Source: Pseudoxanthomonas jiangsuensis
GTDB taxonomy: Bacteria; Pseudomonadota; Gammaproteobacteria; Xanthomonadales; Xanthomonadaceae
Length of the DNA: 64,000 nt
Assembly (NCBI RefSeq): GCF_010093185.1
Contig: NZ_PDWL01000017.1
Span: 1-64,000, forward strand
Direction of reading: 5' to 3'
The notes below the pieces were generated by a model, which was not told where the DNA came from, did no database searches, and saw only the letters and a list, made by a program, of their open reading frames with translations. A program made the position numbers and the translations under genes. Positions within the stretch are counted from its first letter, which is position 1. Each line of letters starts with the position of its first letter. Below, piece after piece: positions 43,083-51,988 of this stretch.

Positions 43083-43808
43083 GTGGCGAAAGTCCAACAA
43101 CGCGCACCCGTGCAGGCACCGGCGTTCGCCCGGCTGCTGGCACGCCTCGCGGACGCGGATATCCCGCCGTCCGGGCCCGGGCTGGGCGAACGGCTAGGGC
43201 AGTGGATCGACTGGAACCGCGCGGTGGTCCTGGCCCGTGCCCTGGACGGTCGCCTGCCCAAGGCTGGCGTGACTGGCGACGCGGCAGGCGACGTGGCGGC
43301 GGACGCGGCCGAGTGCGCCCGCGTACGCGCCTCGCTGGCTGAGGCCATCGCCGGCGAGCGCGGCCTGAACCTGCCCACCCCCGCGGCGGCACCGGACTAT
43401 GCCCCGTTCCGCCAGTACTGCCTGGCGATGCAGCGGGCGATGCAGACCGCCAGCGGCCGCCTGCGCGGGCAGCTGCGCGAGCGCCTGACGGCGGGATCGC
43501 CGCAGATGGCGCGGCTGGCCGAGGTCGACGCGGTGATGGAGCAGGCCCTCAGCCCGCGCGAGCACGGCCTGCTGTCCGGCGTGCCGCTGATGCTGGAGGC
43601 GTACTTCGGGCGCCTGTGCGCGGCGGCCGCGCAGCCGCAGGCCGAGGCCGCCGAAAGCCAGGCCGCCGCGACCGTCGCGCCCTCCGTCGCCGCGCCTGGC
43701 GCCTGGCTGGCGCTGTTCCGCCGTGACCTCAAGGATGTCCTGCTCGCCGAACTCGACGTCCGCTTCCATCCCATCGAAGGCCTGCTCGCGGCGCTTCGCA
43801 CTTCCTGA
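43083..43808 (+). CDS. DUF3348 protein, first gene of the motor-like operon
   Basis: 241 residues from a GTG at 43083; a TTG at 43071 would add four residues and neither has a strong ribosome site. The N-terminal PAFARLLARLADADIPPS..LGERLGQWIDW matches DUF3348; the rest is mostly helical and soluble, ending FRRDLKDVLLAELDVRFHPIEGLL. No catalytic motif is visible. It is 14 bases before the DUF802 membrane gene and always accompanies it in relatives as far as I recall, so a cytoplasmic partner of that complex is likely. Confidence 0.8.
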   Translation: MAKVQQRAPVQAPAFARLLARLADADIPPSGPGLGERLGQWIDWNRAVVLARALDGRLPKAGVTGDAAGDVAADAAECARVRASLAEAIAGERGLNLPTPAAAPDYAPFRQYCLAMQRAMQTASGRLRGQLRERLTAGSPQMARLAEVDAVMEQALSPREHGLLSGVPLMLEAYFGRLCAAAAQPQAEAAESQAAATVAPSVAAPGAWLALFRRDLKDVLLAELDVRFHPIEGLLAALRTS

Positions 43809-43822
43809 TCTGATCGAGCGAC

Positions 43823-45919
43823 ATGTCCCGCAACTTCCTGCTCCCCGCCATCTTCCTCGCCGGCCTGGCCGCCATCGTTTGGGTCGCCATCGCCACCTTC
43901 GCCGTCCATCCCTGGGGCGTGCCGGTCATCGCCCTGGTCGCGGCCTGCTACCTGGCCGGCGCGTACGAACTTTTGCGCTACCGCCAGGCCACCGCGACCC
44001 TGGATTCGGCGCTGGACGCGTTGCCGGACGCGGCGGCTTCGGGCCTGGGCGAATGGCTGGCGCGCCTGCACCCGGGCCTGCGCCATCCGGTGCGCCTGCG
44101 CATCGAGGGCGAGCGGACCGCCTTGCCCGGCCCCGCGCTCACGCCCTACCTGGTCGGCCTGCTGGTGCTGCTGGGCATGCTCGGCACCCTGCTGGGGATG
44201 ATGGCGACGCTGCGCGGCACCGGCCTGGCGCTGGAGAGCGCGACCGACCTGGAGGCGATGCGCGGCTCCTTGTCGGCGCCGGTGCGCGGGCTGGGCTTCG
44301 CCTTTGGCACCTCGATCGCCGGCGTGGCCGCGTCCGCAATGCTCGGTTTGCTGTCGGCCTTGTGCCGGCGCGAGCGGCTGGCCGCGGTGCACAGGCTGGA
44401 CGCGGAGATCGCCACCACCCTGCGCCCGTACTCGCAGGCGCACCAGCGCGAGCAAGCCTTCGGGCTGCTGCGGCGCCAGGCCGAGCTGATGCCCGACCTG
44501 GTCGAGCGGATGCAGGCGATGGTCGCGGCGGTCGAGCGCCAGGCCGCGGCCAGCCACGAGCAGCTGGCGGTGCGCCAGCAGGATTTCCATGAGCGCCAGG
44601 AGGCGGCGCAAGCGCGCCTGGCCGGTACCCTCGAGCACGCCCTGAAGGCCGGCGTGGCCGAGAGCGCGCAGGCGGTGGCCGCGGTGCTGCAGCCGATGGC
44701 GCAAGCGACCCTGGACGGCCTGGCGCGCGAGGCCGCGGCCACCCACCAGGCGGTGGCGCAGGCCACCCGGCAGCAGCTCGACGGCCTGGCCTCCGGCTTC
44801 GAGCGCGCCGGCGCGGCCGCGGCCGAAAGCTGGAACGCGGCCCTGGCCGTCCAGCGCGAAGCCAATGCGGATGCCGCGCTGCGCCTGCAGGAAACCCTGG
44901 ATGCGTTCGTCGCCGGCTTCGAACGAAGCTCCGCCGCGCTGGTCGAAGGCGTGGCCGCGCGCCTGGACCGCAGCGCGGCCGGCATGGACGACACCTGGCA
45001 GCGATCCATCGCCCTGCAGGCCGAGGCCAATGAAGCGCTGGTGGCGCGCCAGGGCCAGGCGCTGGACGCGGCCGCGGCCCACCTGGAACGCCAGGCCGGC
45101 GAACTGGTGCGCGGCCTCGACGGCAGCCACGCGCAACTGCACGCCGACCTGGCCGCGCAGGACGCGCGACGCCTGGAAGCATGGGCCGCGCAGCTGGCGG
45201 CGATCAGCGAAGGCCTGCGCGAGGACTGGACGCGCGCGGCGCAGGACGCCGCGCGCAGCCAGCAGGCGGTCTGCGCCACGCTGGAGCGCAGCGCCGGGCA
45301 GATCGCCGCCCAGGCCCGGGACCAGGCCGCGCAGACCATCGCCGAGATCGAGCGGCTGGTGCAGGCGGCCTCCGAGGCGCCGCGCGCGGCCGCCGAGGTC
45401 GTGGCCGAGCTGCGCCAGAAGCTGTCCGACAGCATGGTCCGCGACACCGCCATGCTCGAGGAGCGCACCCAGCTGATCGGCACCCTCGGCACCCTGCTCG
45501 ACGCGGTCAACCACGCCTCTACCGAGCAGCGCGGCGCGATCGACGCTCTGGTCGCGACTTCGGCCGGGCTGCTGGAGCAGGTCGGCACCCGCTTCACCGA
45601 CCACGTCCAGGCGCAGACCGGCAAGCTGGAAAACGTGGCCGCGCAGGTCGCCGCCGGCGCCGGCGAGGTCGCCGGCCTGGGCGATGCGTTCGGCATGGCG
45701 GTGCAGCGCTTCGGCGAATCCAGCGCCGGCCTGGTCGAGCGGCTGCAGGCGATCGAGGGCGCGCTGGAGCGCTCGCTGGCGCGCAGCGACGAGCAGCTGG
45801 CCTATTACGTCGCCCAGGCGCGCGAGGTGATCGACCTCAGCCTGCTGTCGCAGCAGCAGATCGTGGCCCAGCTGCAGCAGCTCGACGGCGCGCGCGGCGA
45901 CGGGGCCGGCGCGGCATGA
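43823..45919 (+). CDS. DUF802 protein: MotA/ExbB-like membrane core with long coiled coil
   Basis: 698 residues. Two N-terminal helices (about 6-25 and 31-50). A second pair (about 108-133 and 152-180) carries LLGMLGTLLGMMATL and SLSAPVRGLGFAFGTSIAGVAASAMLGLLSAL, closely resembling the pore helices of MotA/TolQ/ExbB and ZorA. From about 190 to the end is a ~500-residue Ala/Gln/Glu-rich predicted coiled coil. I infer the channel subunit of an ion-driven stator-like complex with a large cytoplasmic tail. Its stop overlaps the OmpA/MotB-like gene by four bases. Confidence 0.85.
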   Translation: MSRNFLLPAIFLAGLAAIVWVAIATFAVHPWGVPVIALVAACYLAGAYELLRYRQATATLDSALDALPDAAASGLGEWLARLHPGLRHPVRLRIEGERTALPGPALTPYLVGLLVLLGMLGTLLGMMATLRGTGLALESATDLEAMRGSLSAPVRGLGFAFGTSIAGVAASAMLGLLSALCRRERLAAVHRLDAEIATTLRPYSQAHQREQAFGLLRRQAELMPDLVERMQAMVAAVERQAAASHEQLAVRQQDFHERQEAAQARLAGTLEHALKAGVAESAQAVAAVLQPMAQATLDGLAREAAATHQAVAQATRQQLDGLASGFERAGAAAAESWNAALAVQREANADAALRLQETLDAFVAGFERSSAALVEGVAARLDRSAAGMDDTWQRSIALQAEANEALVARQGQALDAAAAHLERQAGELVRGLDGSHAQLHADLAAQDARRLEAWAAQLAAISEGLREDWTRAAQDAARSQQAVCATLERSAGQIAAQARDQAAQTIAEIERLVQAASEAPRAAAEVVAELRQKLSDSMVRDTAMLEERTQLIGTLGTLLDAVNHASTEQRGAIDALVATSAGLLEQVGTRFTDHVQAQTGKLENVAAQVAAGAGEVAGLGDAFGMAVQRFGESSAGLVERLQAIEGALERSLARSDEQLAYYVAQAREVIDLSLLSQQQIVAQLQQLDGARGDGAGAA

Positions 45920-46590
45920 GCGTGGAGTTCGACGACGGCGAGGCGTCCGCGCCGATCTGGGCGACCTTCGCCGACCTGATGTCGGTGCTGCTGGGCGCGT
46001 TCGTGCTGGTGCTGGTCGGCGCGATCGCGATCCAGGCGCAGCTGGCCAGCCGCCTGGACGAGGAAGTGCGCCGGCGCGAGCAGGAGGAACAGCAGCGCCG
46101 CACCCTGGAGCAGGTGCTGGCGGTGCCGCTGGCCGAGGGCCGGGTGACCCTGGTGGACGGGCGCATCGGCATCGGCGGCAACGTCCTGTTCGCGCTCAAC
46201 TCCGACCAGTTGCAGCCGGAGGGCGGCGAACTGCTGCGCAGCCTGGCCGGCCCGCTCGCCGGCTACCTGGCCGCGCGCGAGCAGATCCTGATGGTCAGCG
46301 GCTTCACCGACGACCGCCCGGTGCTGGGCAGCAACCGCCAGTTCGCCGACAACTGGGAACTGTCGGCGCAGCGCGCGCTGACCGTGACCCGCAGCCTGAT
46401 CGAGGCCGGGGTGCCGGCGGACGCGGTGTTCGCCGCCGCCTTCGGCGCGCAGCAGCCGGTGAGCACGAACGACGACGAGGCCGGACGGGCGAAGAACCGG
46501 CGGGTGGAGATCGCGCCGATCCCGCGTCCGCAGCGAACCCAGGCGGCCCAGGCGACGCCGCCCGCGCAGAAGCAGGCCGATGGCGGCTGA
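45916..46590 (+). CDS. MotB/ZorB-like OmpA-family protein
   Basis: 224 residues. The single helix (about 14-38) begins IWATFADLMSVLLGAFVLVL; D20 sits where MotB and ZorB carry the ion-binding Asp. A short helical linker follows, then an OmpA-like peptidoglycan-binding domain (about 70-200) with SGFTDDRPVLGSNRQFADNWELSAQRA and NRRVEIAPIPR. Partner of the DUF802 protein. It overlaps both neighbours (45916-45919 and 46580-46590). Confidence 0.9.
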   Translation: MSVEFDDGEASAPIWATFADLMSVLLGAFVLVLVGAIAIQAQLASRLDEEVRRREQEEQQRRTLEQVLAVPLAEGRVTLVDGRIGIGGNVLFALNSDQLQPEGGELLRSLAGPLAGYLAAREQILMVSGFTDDRPVLGSNRQFADNWELSAQRALTVTRSLIEAGVPADAVFAAAFGAQQPVSTNDDEAGRAKNRRVEIAPIPRPQRTQAAQATPPAQKQADGG

Positions 46591-47173
46591 GCACGTCGAC
46601 CTGGCGGACTGGCTTGCGGTCCGGCGCGCGCAGGGTGGCGTGCAGGTCTGGCGACTGGACCTGATCGAGGCGCTGCACGCGCGCGCGGCTGCGCACCAGG
46701 GCGAAGCGCGACGGATGCTGGAAGCGCGGATATCCGCACTGGTGGCCGAATGCGAGGCCGTACCGGCACATGCGGCCGTGGTTGGTACCGGTGCCGCGCC
46801 GGAGCCCGGCGTGCTGGCCGCATTGGCGGACGAACTGGCTGCGCGGCAGCGGCAGCGCGACGAAGGCGCGGGCAGGCGGGTCGCGCTGCCGGCGCTGGAG
46901 GCCTCGCGCCGCACCTGGGCGCGGCTGCGTACCGAGGCCCAGCTGCGGCAGTCGTTGGAGCAGGTGGACGAGGACGCTGGCCCGCTCAACTCCGGTCGCC
47001 TGGTGCACCGGGCGCTGACCCTGATGCAGCAGTGCTCGCCCGGCTACCTGCAGCACTTCGTCGCCTACGTCGACGCGCTCTCGTCGCTGGAGTCGCTGCG
47101 CGCGGCGGCCACGCCGGAACCGCGCGCGGCCACGGCCAAGCCCGCCCGTTCGCGCACCCGCAAGCGCCGGTAG
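46580..47173 (+). CDS. DUF2894 protein, last gene of the motor-like operon
   Basis: 197 residues, soluble. DUF2894 features: EHVDLADWLAVRRAQGGVQVWRLDLIEALHARAA near the start and GPLNSGRLVHRALTLMQQCSPGYLQHFVAYVDALSSLE near residues 130-172, ending in a basic tail (ARSRTRKRR). Unknown function. It overlaps the OmpA-like gene by 11 bases. Confidence 0.8.
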   Translation: MAAEHVDLADWLAVRRAQGGVQVWRLDLIEALHARAAAHQGEARRMLEARISALVAECEAVPAHAAVVGTGAAPEPGVLAALADELAARQRQRDEGAGRRVALPALEASRRTWARLRTEAQLRQSLEQVDEDAGPLNSGRLVHRALTLMQQCSPGYLQHFVAYVDALSSLESLRAAATPEPRAATAKPARSRTRKRR

Positions 47174-47198
47174 GCGCCGGCAAGCGCGGCCGTAGGCC

Positions 47199-47333
47199 TC
47201 AATCGCCGGCGGCTTCCGGTTCCGGCCGCATCTCCGGCGTCGCGGTCGAGACACCGGCCGCTTCCCAGCATTCCTGCAACAGTCCGCATCCCGGCGAGCA
47301 GGGATCGGGCCACTCCAGTTCGCTTGCGTCCAT
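47199..47333 (-). CDS. 44-residue Cys-containing peptide after the sirB2-like gene
   Basis: ATG at 47333 with a GGGAG site, 18 bases after the sirB2-like gene on the same strand. Sequence begins MDASELEWPDPCSPGCGLLQ; cysteines at 12, 16 and 22 (CX3CX5C). Not recognised. The position at the end of the nnrS operon and the cysteine spacing suggest a metal- or NO-responsive small protein, which is speculation. Confidence 0.6.
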   Translation of the reverse strand: MDASELEWPDPCSPGCGLLQECWEAAGVSTATPEMRPEPEAAGD

Positions 47334-47351
47334 GGTGGACTCCCGGGCCGT

Positions 47352-47753
47352 TCAGCCCATCAGCAGATAGAACGCGCCCAGCGGATGGTGGGCGCGGGCG
47401 ATGCAGTAGACCTGCAGGAAGCACAGGGCCGCGGCCACCACCAGCCCGGCGCGCGCCACGGTGCGCCGCTTCGGCTTGAAGGCCAGGATCCCCAGGACCA
47501 CGTAGGCGGTGACGAAGCACAGCTTCACCAGCAGCCAGCCGTTGGCGTACAGCGCCTTGGGCAGGATCGTCAGCAGCATGAAGGCCGCGGTCAGCAGCAC
47601 GGTGTCGACGGTGTAGCTGAGGTAGCGCACCGGGGCCATGCGCGGCCAGCGCATGCCGGCCAGCAGGGCCATCGCGCGCAGGCCGAAGAAGCTGCCGCTG
47701 ATCATCGCCGCGGCGATGTGGACCAGCTTGATGTCGGGATAGAAGGTGATCAT
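47352..47753 (-). CDS. SirB2-family membrane protein
   Basis: 133 residues, four hydrophobic segments, starting YPDIKLVHIAAAMISGSFFGLRAM, typical of the SirB2 family. Molecular function unknown; the family often accompanies nnrS. It lies 12 bases after nnrS. Confidence 0.88.
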   Translation of the reverse strand: MITFYPDIKLVHIAAAMISGSFFGLRAMALLAGMRWPRMAPVRYLSYTVDTVLLTAAFMLLTILPKALYANGWLLVKLCFVTAYVVLGILAFKPKRRTVARAGLVVAAALCFLQVYCIARAHHPLGAFYLLMG

Positions 47754-47765
47754 GGGTCGTGTGGT

Positions 47766-49025
47766 TCAGCCCGGGCGGCCGTCGCGCCGCGGGCTCAGAT
47801 AGATGCGGCCGATCCTGGCCACCCACGGCGACAAAGCGACCAGCCAGCCGACCGCGGCCACGGCCTGCCACAGGCCCGGGTCGGGCAGGACCTCGGCCAG
47901 GATCCGCAGGGTGGCCACGACCTGGATGGCGACGAAGGCGAACCAGGCGATGCCGTACATCTGCAGGGGCCGGCCCGAGTGTCCCTGGGTGACGCGGGTG
48001 ACCATCGCCACCAGCAGGCTGCCGAAGAAGCCGACGAACAGGGCGTGCATCGGCGCGCGGCCGAGGATGAACTCGCCGCTGGCCAGGTAGGTCAGGCTCT
48101 GCGCCAGGTACAGGGCGAAGGTCGCCGGCAGCCAGGCGGTGCCGATGAACAGCACCGCCAGCAGGCCCGGCATCGGCGGGCTGCCCGCGGCGCGGCGCGG
48201 CCACCAGCGCCAGACCGCGTAACCGGTCAGCGCCAGCAGCGGCGCGTCGGCCAGCCACAGCCAGGCGTAGCCGTGCACCAGTTCCAGGCCGAGGTGGAGC
48301 ATCGCCAGCGCCCACACCGCGCCCAGCCACCACAGCGGGCGCCAGGCCTGGTAGCCGGGGACCGAATTGCCGGCGAAGAACGGGAACATGCGGTGGGCCA
48401 CGGTCACGTACACCGGCAACAGCAGGCCGAAGCCGCCGAGCTTGATGCTGGCGAACGCCCAGTCCGCCGGCGCGCCGAGGACGAAGGCCAGGAACATCGC
48501 CACCCCCAGCCAGCCCAGCACCAGCCCGGCGAAGCACGAGCGCGCGTGCCAGGTGCGGCCCTTCTCGTCGGCCAGCAGCCGGCCCAGGATCGCCAGCGCC
48601 GCGCTCCAGCCGGCCAGCGCCATCCACAGGCCCACGGTCAGCCCGACCTCCAGGCCGGCGGCGCCGAGCAGGATCGCCAGCTGCCCGCCCATCAGGCCCA
48701 GGCCGACCGGCACGTAGTGCCAGCGCTGCAGTTCCGGCAGGCCCATCCAGCGCGGGAAGGTGGTGAGCAGGAAGCCGAACACGAAGCTGGGCAGCACCAG
48801 GTACTGCATCAGGAACGCGTGCAGCCAGCCCGGCGGGATCGACAGCGCCGGCGGGGTCCACAGGCCGAAGCGCACCGCCAGCAGCCATAGCGCCCACCAC
48901 AGCATCGCCAGCAGCACGTTGGACGCGCCGATGAAGAACATCAGCCGGTGCGGCGCGTGCGCCAGCCAGCTGGGCGAGAGGCCGGCAGGGCGGCGCGGGG
49001 GCAGGGGGACGACCTCGATGTGCAT
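47766..49025 (-). CDS. nnrS: NnrS-family membrane protein
   Basis: 419 residues, about twelve membrane helices. NnrS hallmarks: LAHAPHRLMFFIGASNVLLAMLWW at the start and ALFVGFFGSLLVAMVTRVTQGHSGRPL. NnrS is a heme- and copper-containing protein that protects against nitrosative stress during NO metabolism. First gene of nnrS-sirB2-orf44, with an FNR-type box 35 bases upstream. Confidence 0.92.
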   Translation of the reverse strand: MHIEVVPLPPRRPAGLSPSWLAHAPHRLMFFIGASNVLLAMLWWALWLLAVRFGLWTPPALSIPPGWLHAFLMQYLVLPSFVFGFLLTTFPRWMGLPELQRWHYVPVGLGLMGGQLAILLGAAGLEVGLTVGLWMALAGWSAALAILGRLLADEKGRTWHARSCFAGLVLGWLGVAMFLAFVLGAPADWAFASIKLGGFGLLLPVYVTVAHRMFPFFAGNSVPGYQAWRPLWWLGAVWALAMLHLGLELVHGYAWLWLADAPLLALTGYAVWRWWPRRAAGSPPMPGLLAVLFIGTAWLPATFALYLAQSLTYLASGEFILGRAPMHALFVGFFGSLLVAMVTRVTQGHSGRPLQMYGIAWFAFVAIQVVATLRILAEVLPDPGLWQAVAAVGWLVALSPWVARIGRIYLSPRRDGRPG

Positions 49026-49059
49026 GGGCGCAGTCTGCCGCCGTCGCCGTCGACGGGCC

Positions 49060-49073
49060 TTGATCCAGGTCAG
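49060..49073 (-). promoter_or_regulatory. FNR/DNR-type box close to nnrS
   Basis: TTGATCCAGGTCAG, one mismatch. Its centre is 41 bases from the nnrS ATG, so class II use would imply an almost leaderless message. Confidence 0.65.
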
Positions 49074-49093
49074 GCCGCGCGCATGGACGCGGC

Positions 49094-49107
49094 TTGACCG
49101 CGGTCAA
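49094..49107. promoter_or_regulatory. Fully palindromic FNR/DNR-type box
   Basis: TTGACCGCGGTCAA, a perfect palindrome. It could serve nnrS (minus) or the Cys-tailed gene at 49213 (plus). Confidence 0.8.
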
Positions 49108-49212
49108 GGCCGGCCACGCCGGGCCTGCCTACAGTCGCTGCATCCGCGGCGCGGTGCCGCGCGATGGCGCGTCCGCGTCCGTTCCCGGTGCCTGTCCTGA
49201 GCGAGGCTGTCG

Positions 49213-49527
49213 ATGTCCACTCCCGTTCCCCTTCCCGGCTTCTCCCGCGACGCAACCCCGCAGGATGCGGTCGCCCGGCTCTCGCGCCTGGCGGCCATCC
49301 ACGCGGCGATGCGCCGGCTCGACCCGGACGCCGAGGTCGCCCTGGACCCGGACAACGGCCGGATGAAGGTGCTCACCGTGCTGCCCCCGGAAGACGTGCT
49401 GCAGGTGCTGCAGGCGCTGGGCGAATCGGCCGAGCTGCTGGCGGGCGAGGCGGCGGAGGACGCGGTGGAGGAGGCCGCGCCGGCGCGTGCCGGCGGTTGC
49501 GGCTGCGGGTGCAGCAGCCAGCGCTGA
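49213..49527 (+). CDS. Small protein with Gly-Cys tail, relative of 20711-20950
   Basis: 104 residues. The core (residues ~28-72: LDPDAEVALDPDNGRMKVLT then DVLQVLQALGESAEL) aligns with the 79-residue protein near azurin. An acidic linker and a tail GGCGCGCSSQR (C96, C98, C100) follow. No CxxC in the core. Function unknown; metal binding by the tail is inferred. It is divergent from nnrS with a palindromic FNR-type box 105 bases upstream. Confidence 0.8.
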   Translation: MSTPVPLPGFSRDATPQDAVARLSRLAAIHAAMRRLDPDAEVALDPDNGRMKVLTVLPPEDVLQVLQALGESAELLAGEAAEDAVEEAAPARAGGCGCGCSSQR

Positions 49528-49588
49528 TGATCGCCACGGTGGTCGCCCACCGGTAAAGGATCGCGGTGCGCGCGATGCGTGAGTGAGA

Positions 49589-49608
49589 GCCCCGGCCTGG
49601 GCCGGGGC
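49589..49608. terminator. Hairpin between convergent genes
   Basis: GCCCCGGC, loop CTGG, GCCGGGGC, between the Cys-tailed gene and the chemoreceptor gene. No T run on either side, so it is a weak terminator call. Confidence 0.4.
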
Positions 49609-49633
49609 GGAGTGCGTCGGCGCGGCGGTCCGT

Positions 49634-51865
49634 TCAGAACTCGGCCCACTCGTCCTCGTCGAGGCGACGGGCGGTGTTGCCGGTGCTGCGCGCGATGGCG
49701 GCACGGGTCCGGTTGCGTGCCTGCGGCGCCGGGAAGGGCGTGGCCACCGCCGGGACATTGGCCGCCGGCGCATCGCTGCCGTCCAGGCGGAACACCGCCA
49801 CGGCGTCGGCAAGGCCCGCGGCCTGCTCCTCCATCGAACGCGCCGCAGCGGTGGCCTCCTCGACCAGCGCCGCGTTCTGCTGGGTGGTCTCGTCCATCTG
49901 CACGATGGTCTGGTTGACCTGCTCGATGCCGGCAGCCTGCTCCTGCGAGGCGGCGCTGATCTCGGCCATGATGTCGGTCACCCGTTGCACCGAGGCCACC
50001 AGCTCGCCCATGGTCTTGCCGGCCTGCTCGGCCAGGGCCGAACCGTCGGCGACCTTGCCGGTGGAGTCCTCGATCAGGGTCTTGATCTCCTTGGCAGCGG
50101 TGGCGCTGCGCTGGGCCAGCGACCGCACCTCGGTGGCGACCACCGCGAAGCCGCGGCCCTGCTCGCCGGCGCGGGCCGCCTCCACCGCGGCGTTGAGCGC
50201 CAGGATGTTGGTCTGGAAGGCGATGCCGTCGATGACCGAGATGATGTCGGCGATCTTGCGCGAGGAGGCCTGGATGTCGGCCATGGTGGTGACCACCTGG
50301 CCCACGACCTGGCCGCCCTGGGAGGCGACCGAGGCCGCGCCCACGGCCAGCTGGTTGGCCTGGCGGGCATGGTCGGCGTTCTGCTTGACGGTGGAGGTCA
50401 GCTCCTCCATCGAGGCGGCGGTTTCTTCCAGGTTGGCGGCCTGCTGCTCGGTACGACGGGAGAGGTCGTTGTTGCCCGAGGCGATCTCGGTGGCAGCAGT
50501 ATTGATCGAGCCGGAGGCCTGCTGGATGCCGGAGACGATCGAGGTCAGCTGGGCCACGGTGGCGTTGGCGTCGTCGCGCATGCGCGCGAACACGCCGTGG
50601 AAGTCGCCCTGCATGCGTGCGGTCAGGTCGCCGGCGGCGATGGCCCTGAGCAGGGTGGAGACCTGGTCCAGGTTGCCGTCGGTGGTCTCCATCAGCCGGT
50701 TCAGGCCGGCGACCATGGCCTGGAAGTCGTGCTGATAGCGCGATTCGTCGCCGCGCTGGGTGAAGTCGCCCGCGGCGGCCGCTTCGGCCAGCTGCCGGAT
50801 TTCGCGGTTGATTTCGGCCAGGCTGCGCTTGCAGGCGTCCATGGCCTCGGTGATCGCGGCCTTCTCGCCGGGCAGCCGGTCCATGTCCAGCGACAGGTCG
50901 CCGACGGCATAGCGTCGCATCACCTCCACCACCCGCAGCTTGACCGCGACGTGCGCGTCGACCAGGGCATTGGTGTCGCGGACCATGCGGCCGTAGTCGC
51001 CGTGGAAGCGGCTGTCGTCCATGCGGAAACTGATCCGGCCCTCGTCGTGGCGCTGCGCCATCTCGCCCAGGGCACCGAGCACGGCACGCAACTGCTCCTG
51101 CATCCGGCCCATGCCGCTCAGCAACTGGCCGGTCTCGTCGTCGGCCTGCGCCGGGATCGCGTTGTCCAGCCGGCCGTGCGCGATCGCATCGGCCACGGCA
51201 GTGGCCAGGCCCAGCGGGCGCACCAGGCTGCGGGTGATGGCGCGGCCGAGCAGCACGCCGGCCACGCCGGCCAGCAGGCAGAAGCCGAGCAGGATCCCGT
51301 CGGCCCGCCGCACCGCGCGGTCGATGCCGGAGACGGCCGCGTCCAGGCGCCGGTTCTGCAGGTCGATCGCGGCCTGGATCGCCTGCGAACGTCGCGCGAA
51401 CGCGGTCTCCGCCGCCTCGGCCAGGGTCTGCGCGGCCTGCGCCTGTTCGCCGGCGGTGGCCTGTTCGACGATGAGGTCGATCCGGCGGCCGGCGACCAGC
51501 GCGGCGGCATCGATGGCCTGCCGCGCACGGGCCTCCTCCGCATCCACGGCGAAGGCCTCCAGCGCCCGTGCGGAGTCGGCGTAGCTCTTGCGTACGGCAT
51601 CGATCCGCTCGGCCACGCCGGTACGCGCGTCCGGAGCGGCGATGACCAGGTCGCGGATGGCCGAGTCGAGGCGGAAGTTGTCGCGTCGCATCAGCGTCAT
51701 CAGGTGCAGCTTGCGGTTGTGGACGCGGGTGATTTCCTGGATGTGCCGGTCGATGCCGGCGAGCTGGTGCAGGGCGAGCAGGGTCGAAAGGCCCAGGACG
51801 GCCAGAAGAAGGCCGAATCCAAGGGCCAGGCGCCTTCCGACTTTCAGGCGCTGGAGCGTTTTCAT
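49634..51865 (-). CDS. Methyl-accepting chemotaxis protein
   Basis: 743 residues. Two membrane helices (about 12-34 and 190-212) flank a periplasmic four-helix-type sensor. Then HAMP and repeated HAMP-like segments, and the signalling domain with the hairpin tip [33 protein letters not shown]. The last five residues are EWAEF, matching the xWxxF CheR/CheB tether. ATG at 51865. An FNR-type box 110 bases upstream suggests anaerobic expression; the ligand is unknown. Confidence 0.95.
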   Translation of the reverse strand: MKTLQRLKVGRRLALGFGLLLAVLGLSTLLALHQLAGIDRHIQEITRVHNRKLHLMTLMRRDNFRLDSAIRDLVIAAPDARTGVAERIDAVRKSYADSARALEAFAVDAEEARARQAIDAAALVAGRRIDLIVEQATAGEQAQAAQTLAEAAETAFARRSQAIQAAIDLQNRRLDAAVSGIDRAVRRADGILLGFCLLAGVAGVLLGRAITRSLVRPLGLATAVADAIAHGRLDNAIPAQADDETGQLLSGMGRMQEQLRAVLGALGEMAQRHDEGRISFRMDDSRFHGDYGRMVRDTNALVDAHVAVKLRVVEVMRRYAVGDLSLDMDRLPGEKAAITEAMDACKRSLAEINREIRQLAEAAAAGDFTQRGDESRYQHDFQAMVAGLNRLMETTDGNLDQVSTLLRAIAAGDLTARMQGDFHGVFARMRDDANATVAQLTSIVSGIQQASGSINTAATEIASGNNDLSRRTEQQAANLEETAASMEELTSTVKQNADHARQANQLAVGAASVASQGGQVVGQVVTTMADIQASSRKIADIISVIDGIAFQTNILALNAAVEAARAGEQGRGFAVVATEVRSLAQRSATAAKEIKTLIEDSTGKVADGSALAEQAGKTMGELVASVQRVTDIMAEISAASQEQAAGIEQVNQTIVQMDETTQQNAALVEEATAAARSMEEQAAGLADAVAVFRLDGSDAPAANVPAVATPFPAPQARNRTRAAIARSTGNTARRLDEDEWAEF

Positions 51866-51974
51866 GGGGGATGTCTTCGATGGGGGAGGTGGCTCCGCCC
51901 GGCCCGCGGGGGACTGGGCTGACTCTCCTATCGACATGCCGGCGCAGCCATTGAGCACCGTATTCCGTGCAGGC

Positions 51975-51988
51975 TTGACCTGGATCAA
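51975..51988 (-). promoter_or_regulatory. FNR/DNR-type box upstream of the chemoreceptor gene
   Basis: TTGACCTGGATCAA, matches TTGAY-N4-RTCAA fully. norB ends upstream at a terminator, so the box belongs to the chemoreceptor. Confidence 0.8.

Noticed and set aside
43083-47173. Calling the operon a Zorya defence system outright
   Set aside because: ZorC/ZorD/ZorE effectors (helicase or nuclease) are absent, and DUF3348 and DUF2894 are not known Zorya components. Only the motor-like pair resembles it.
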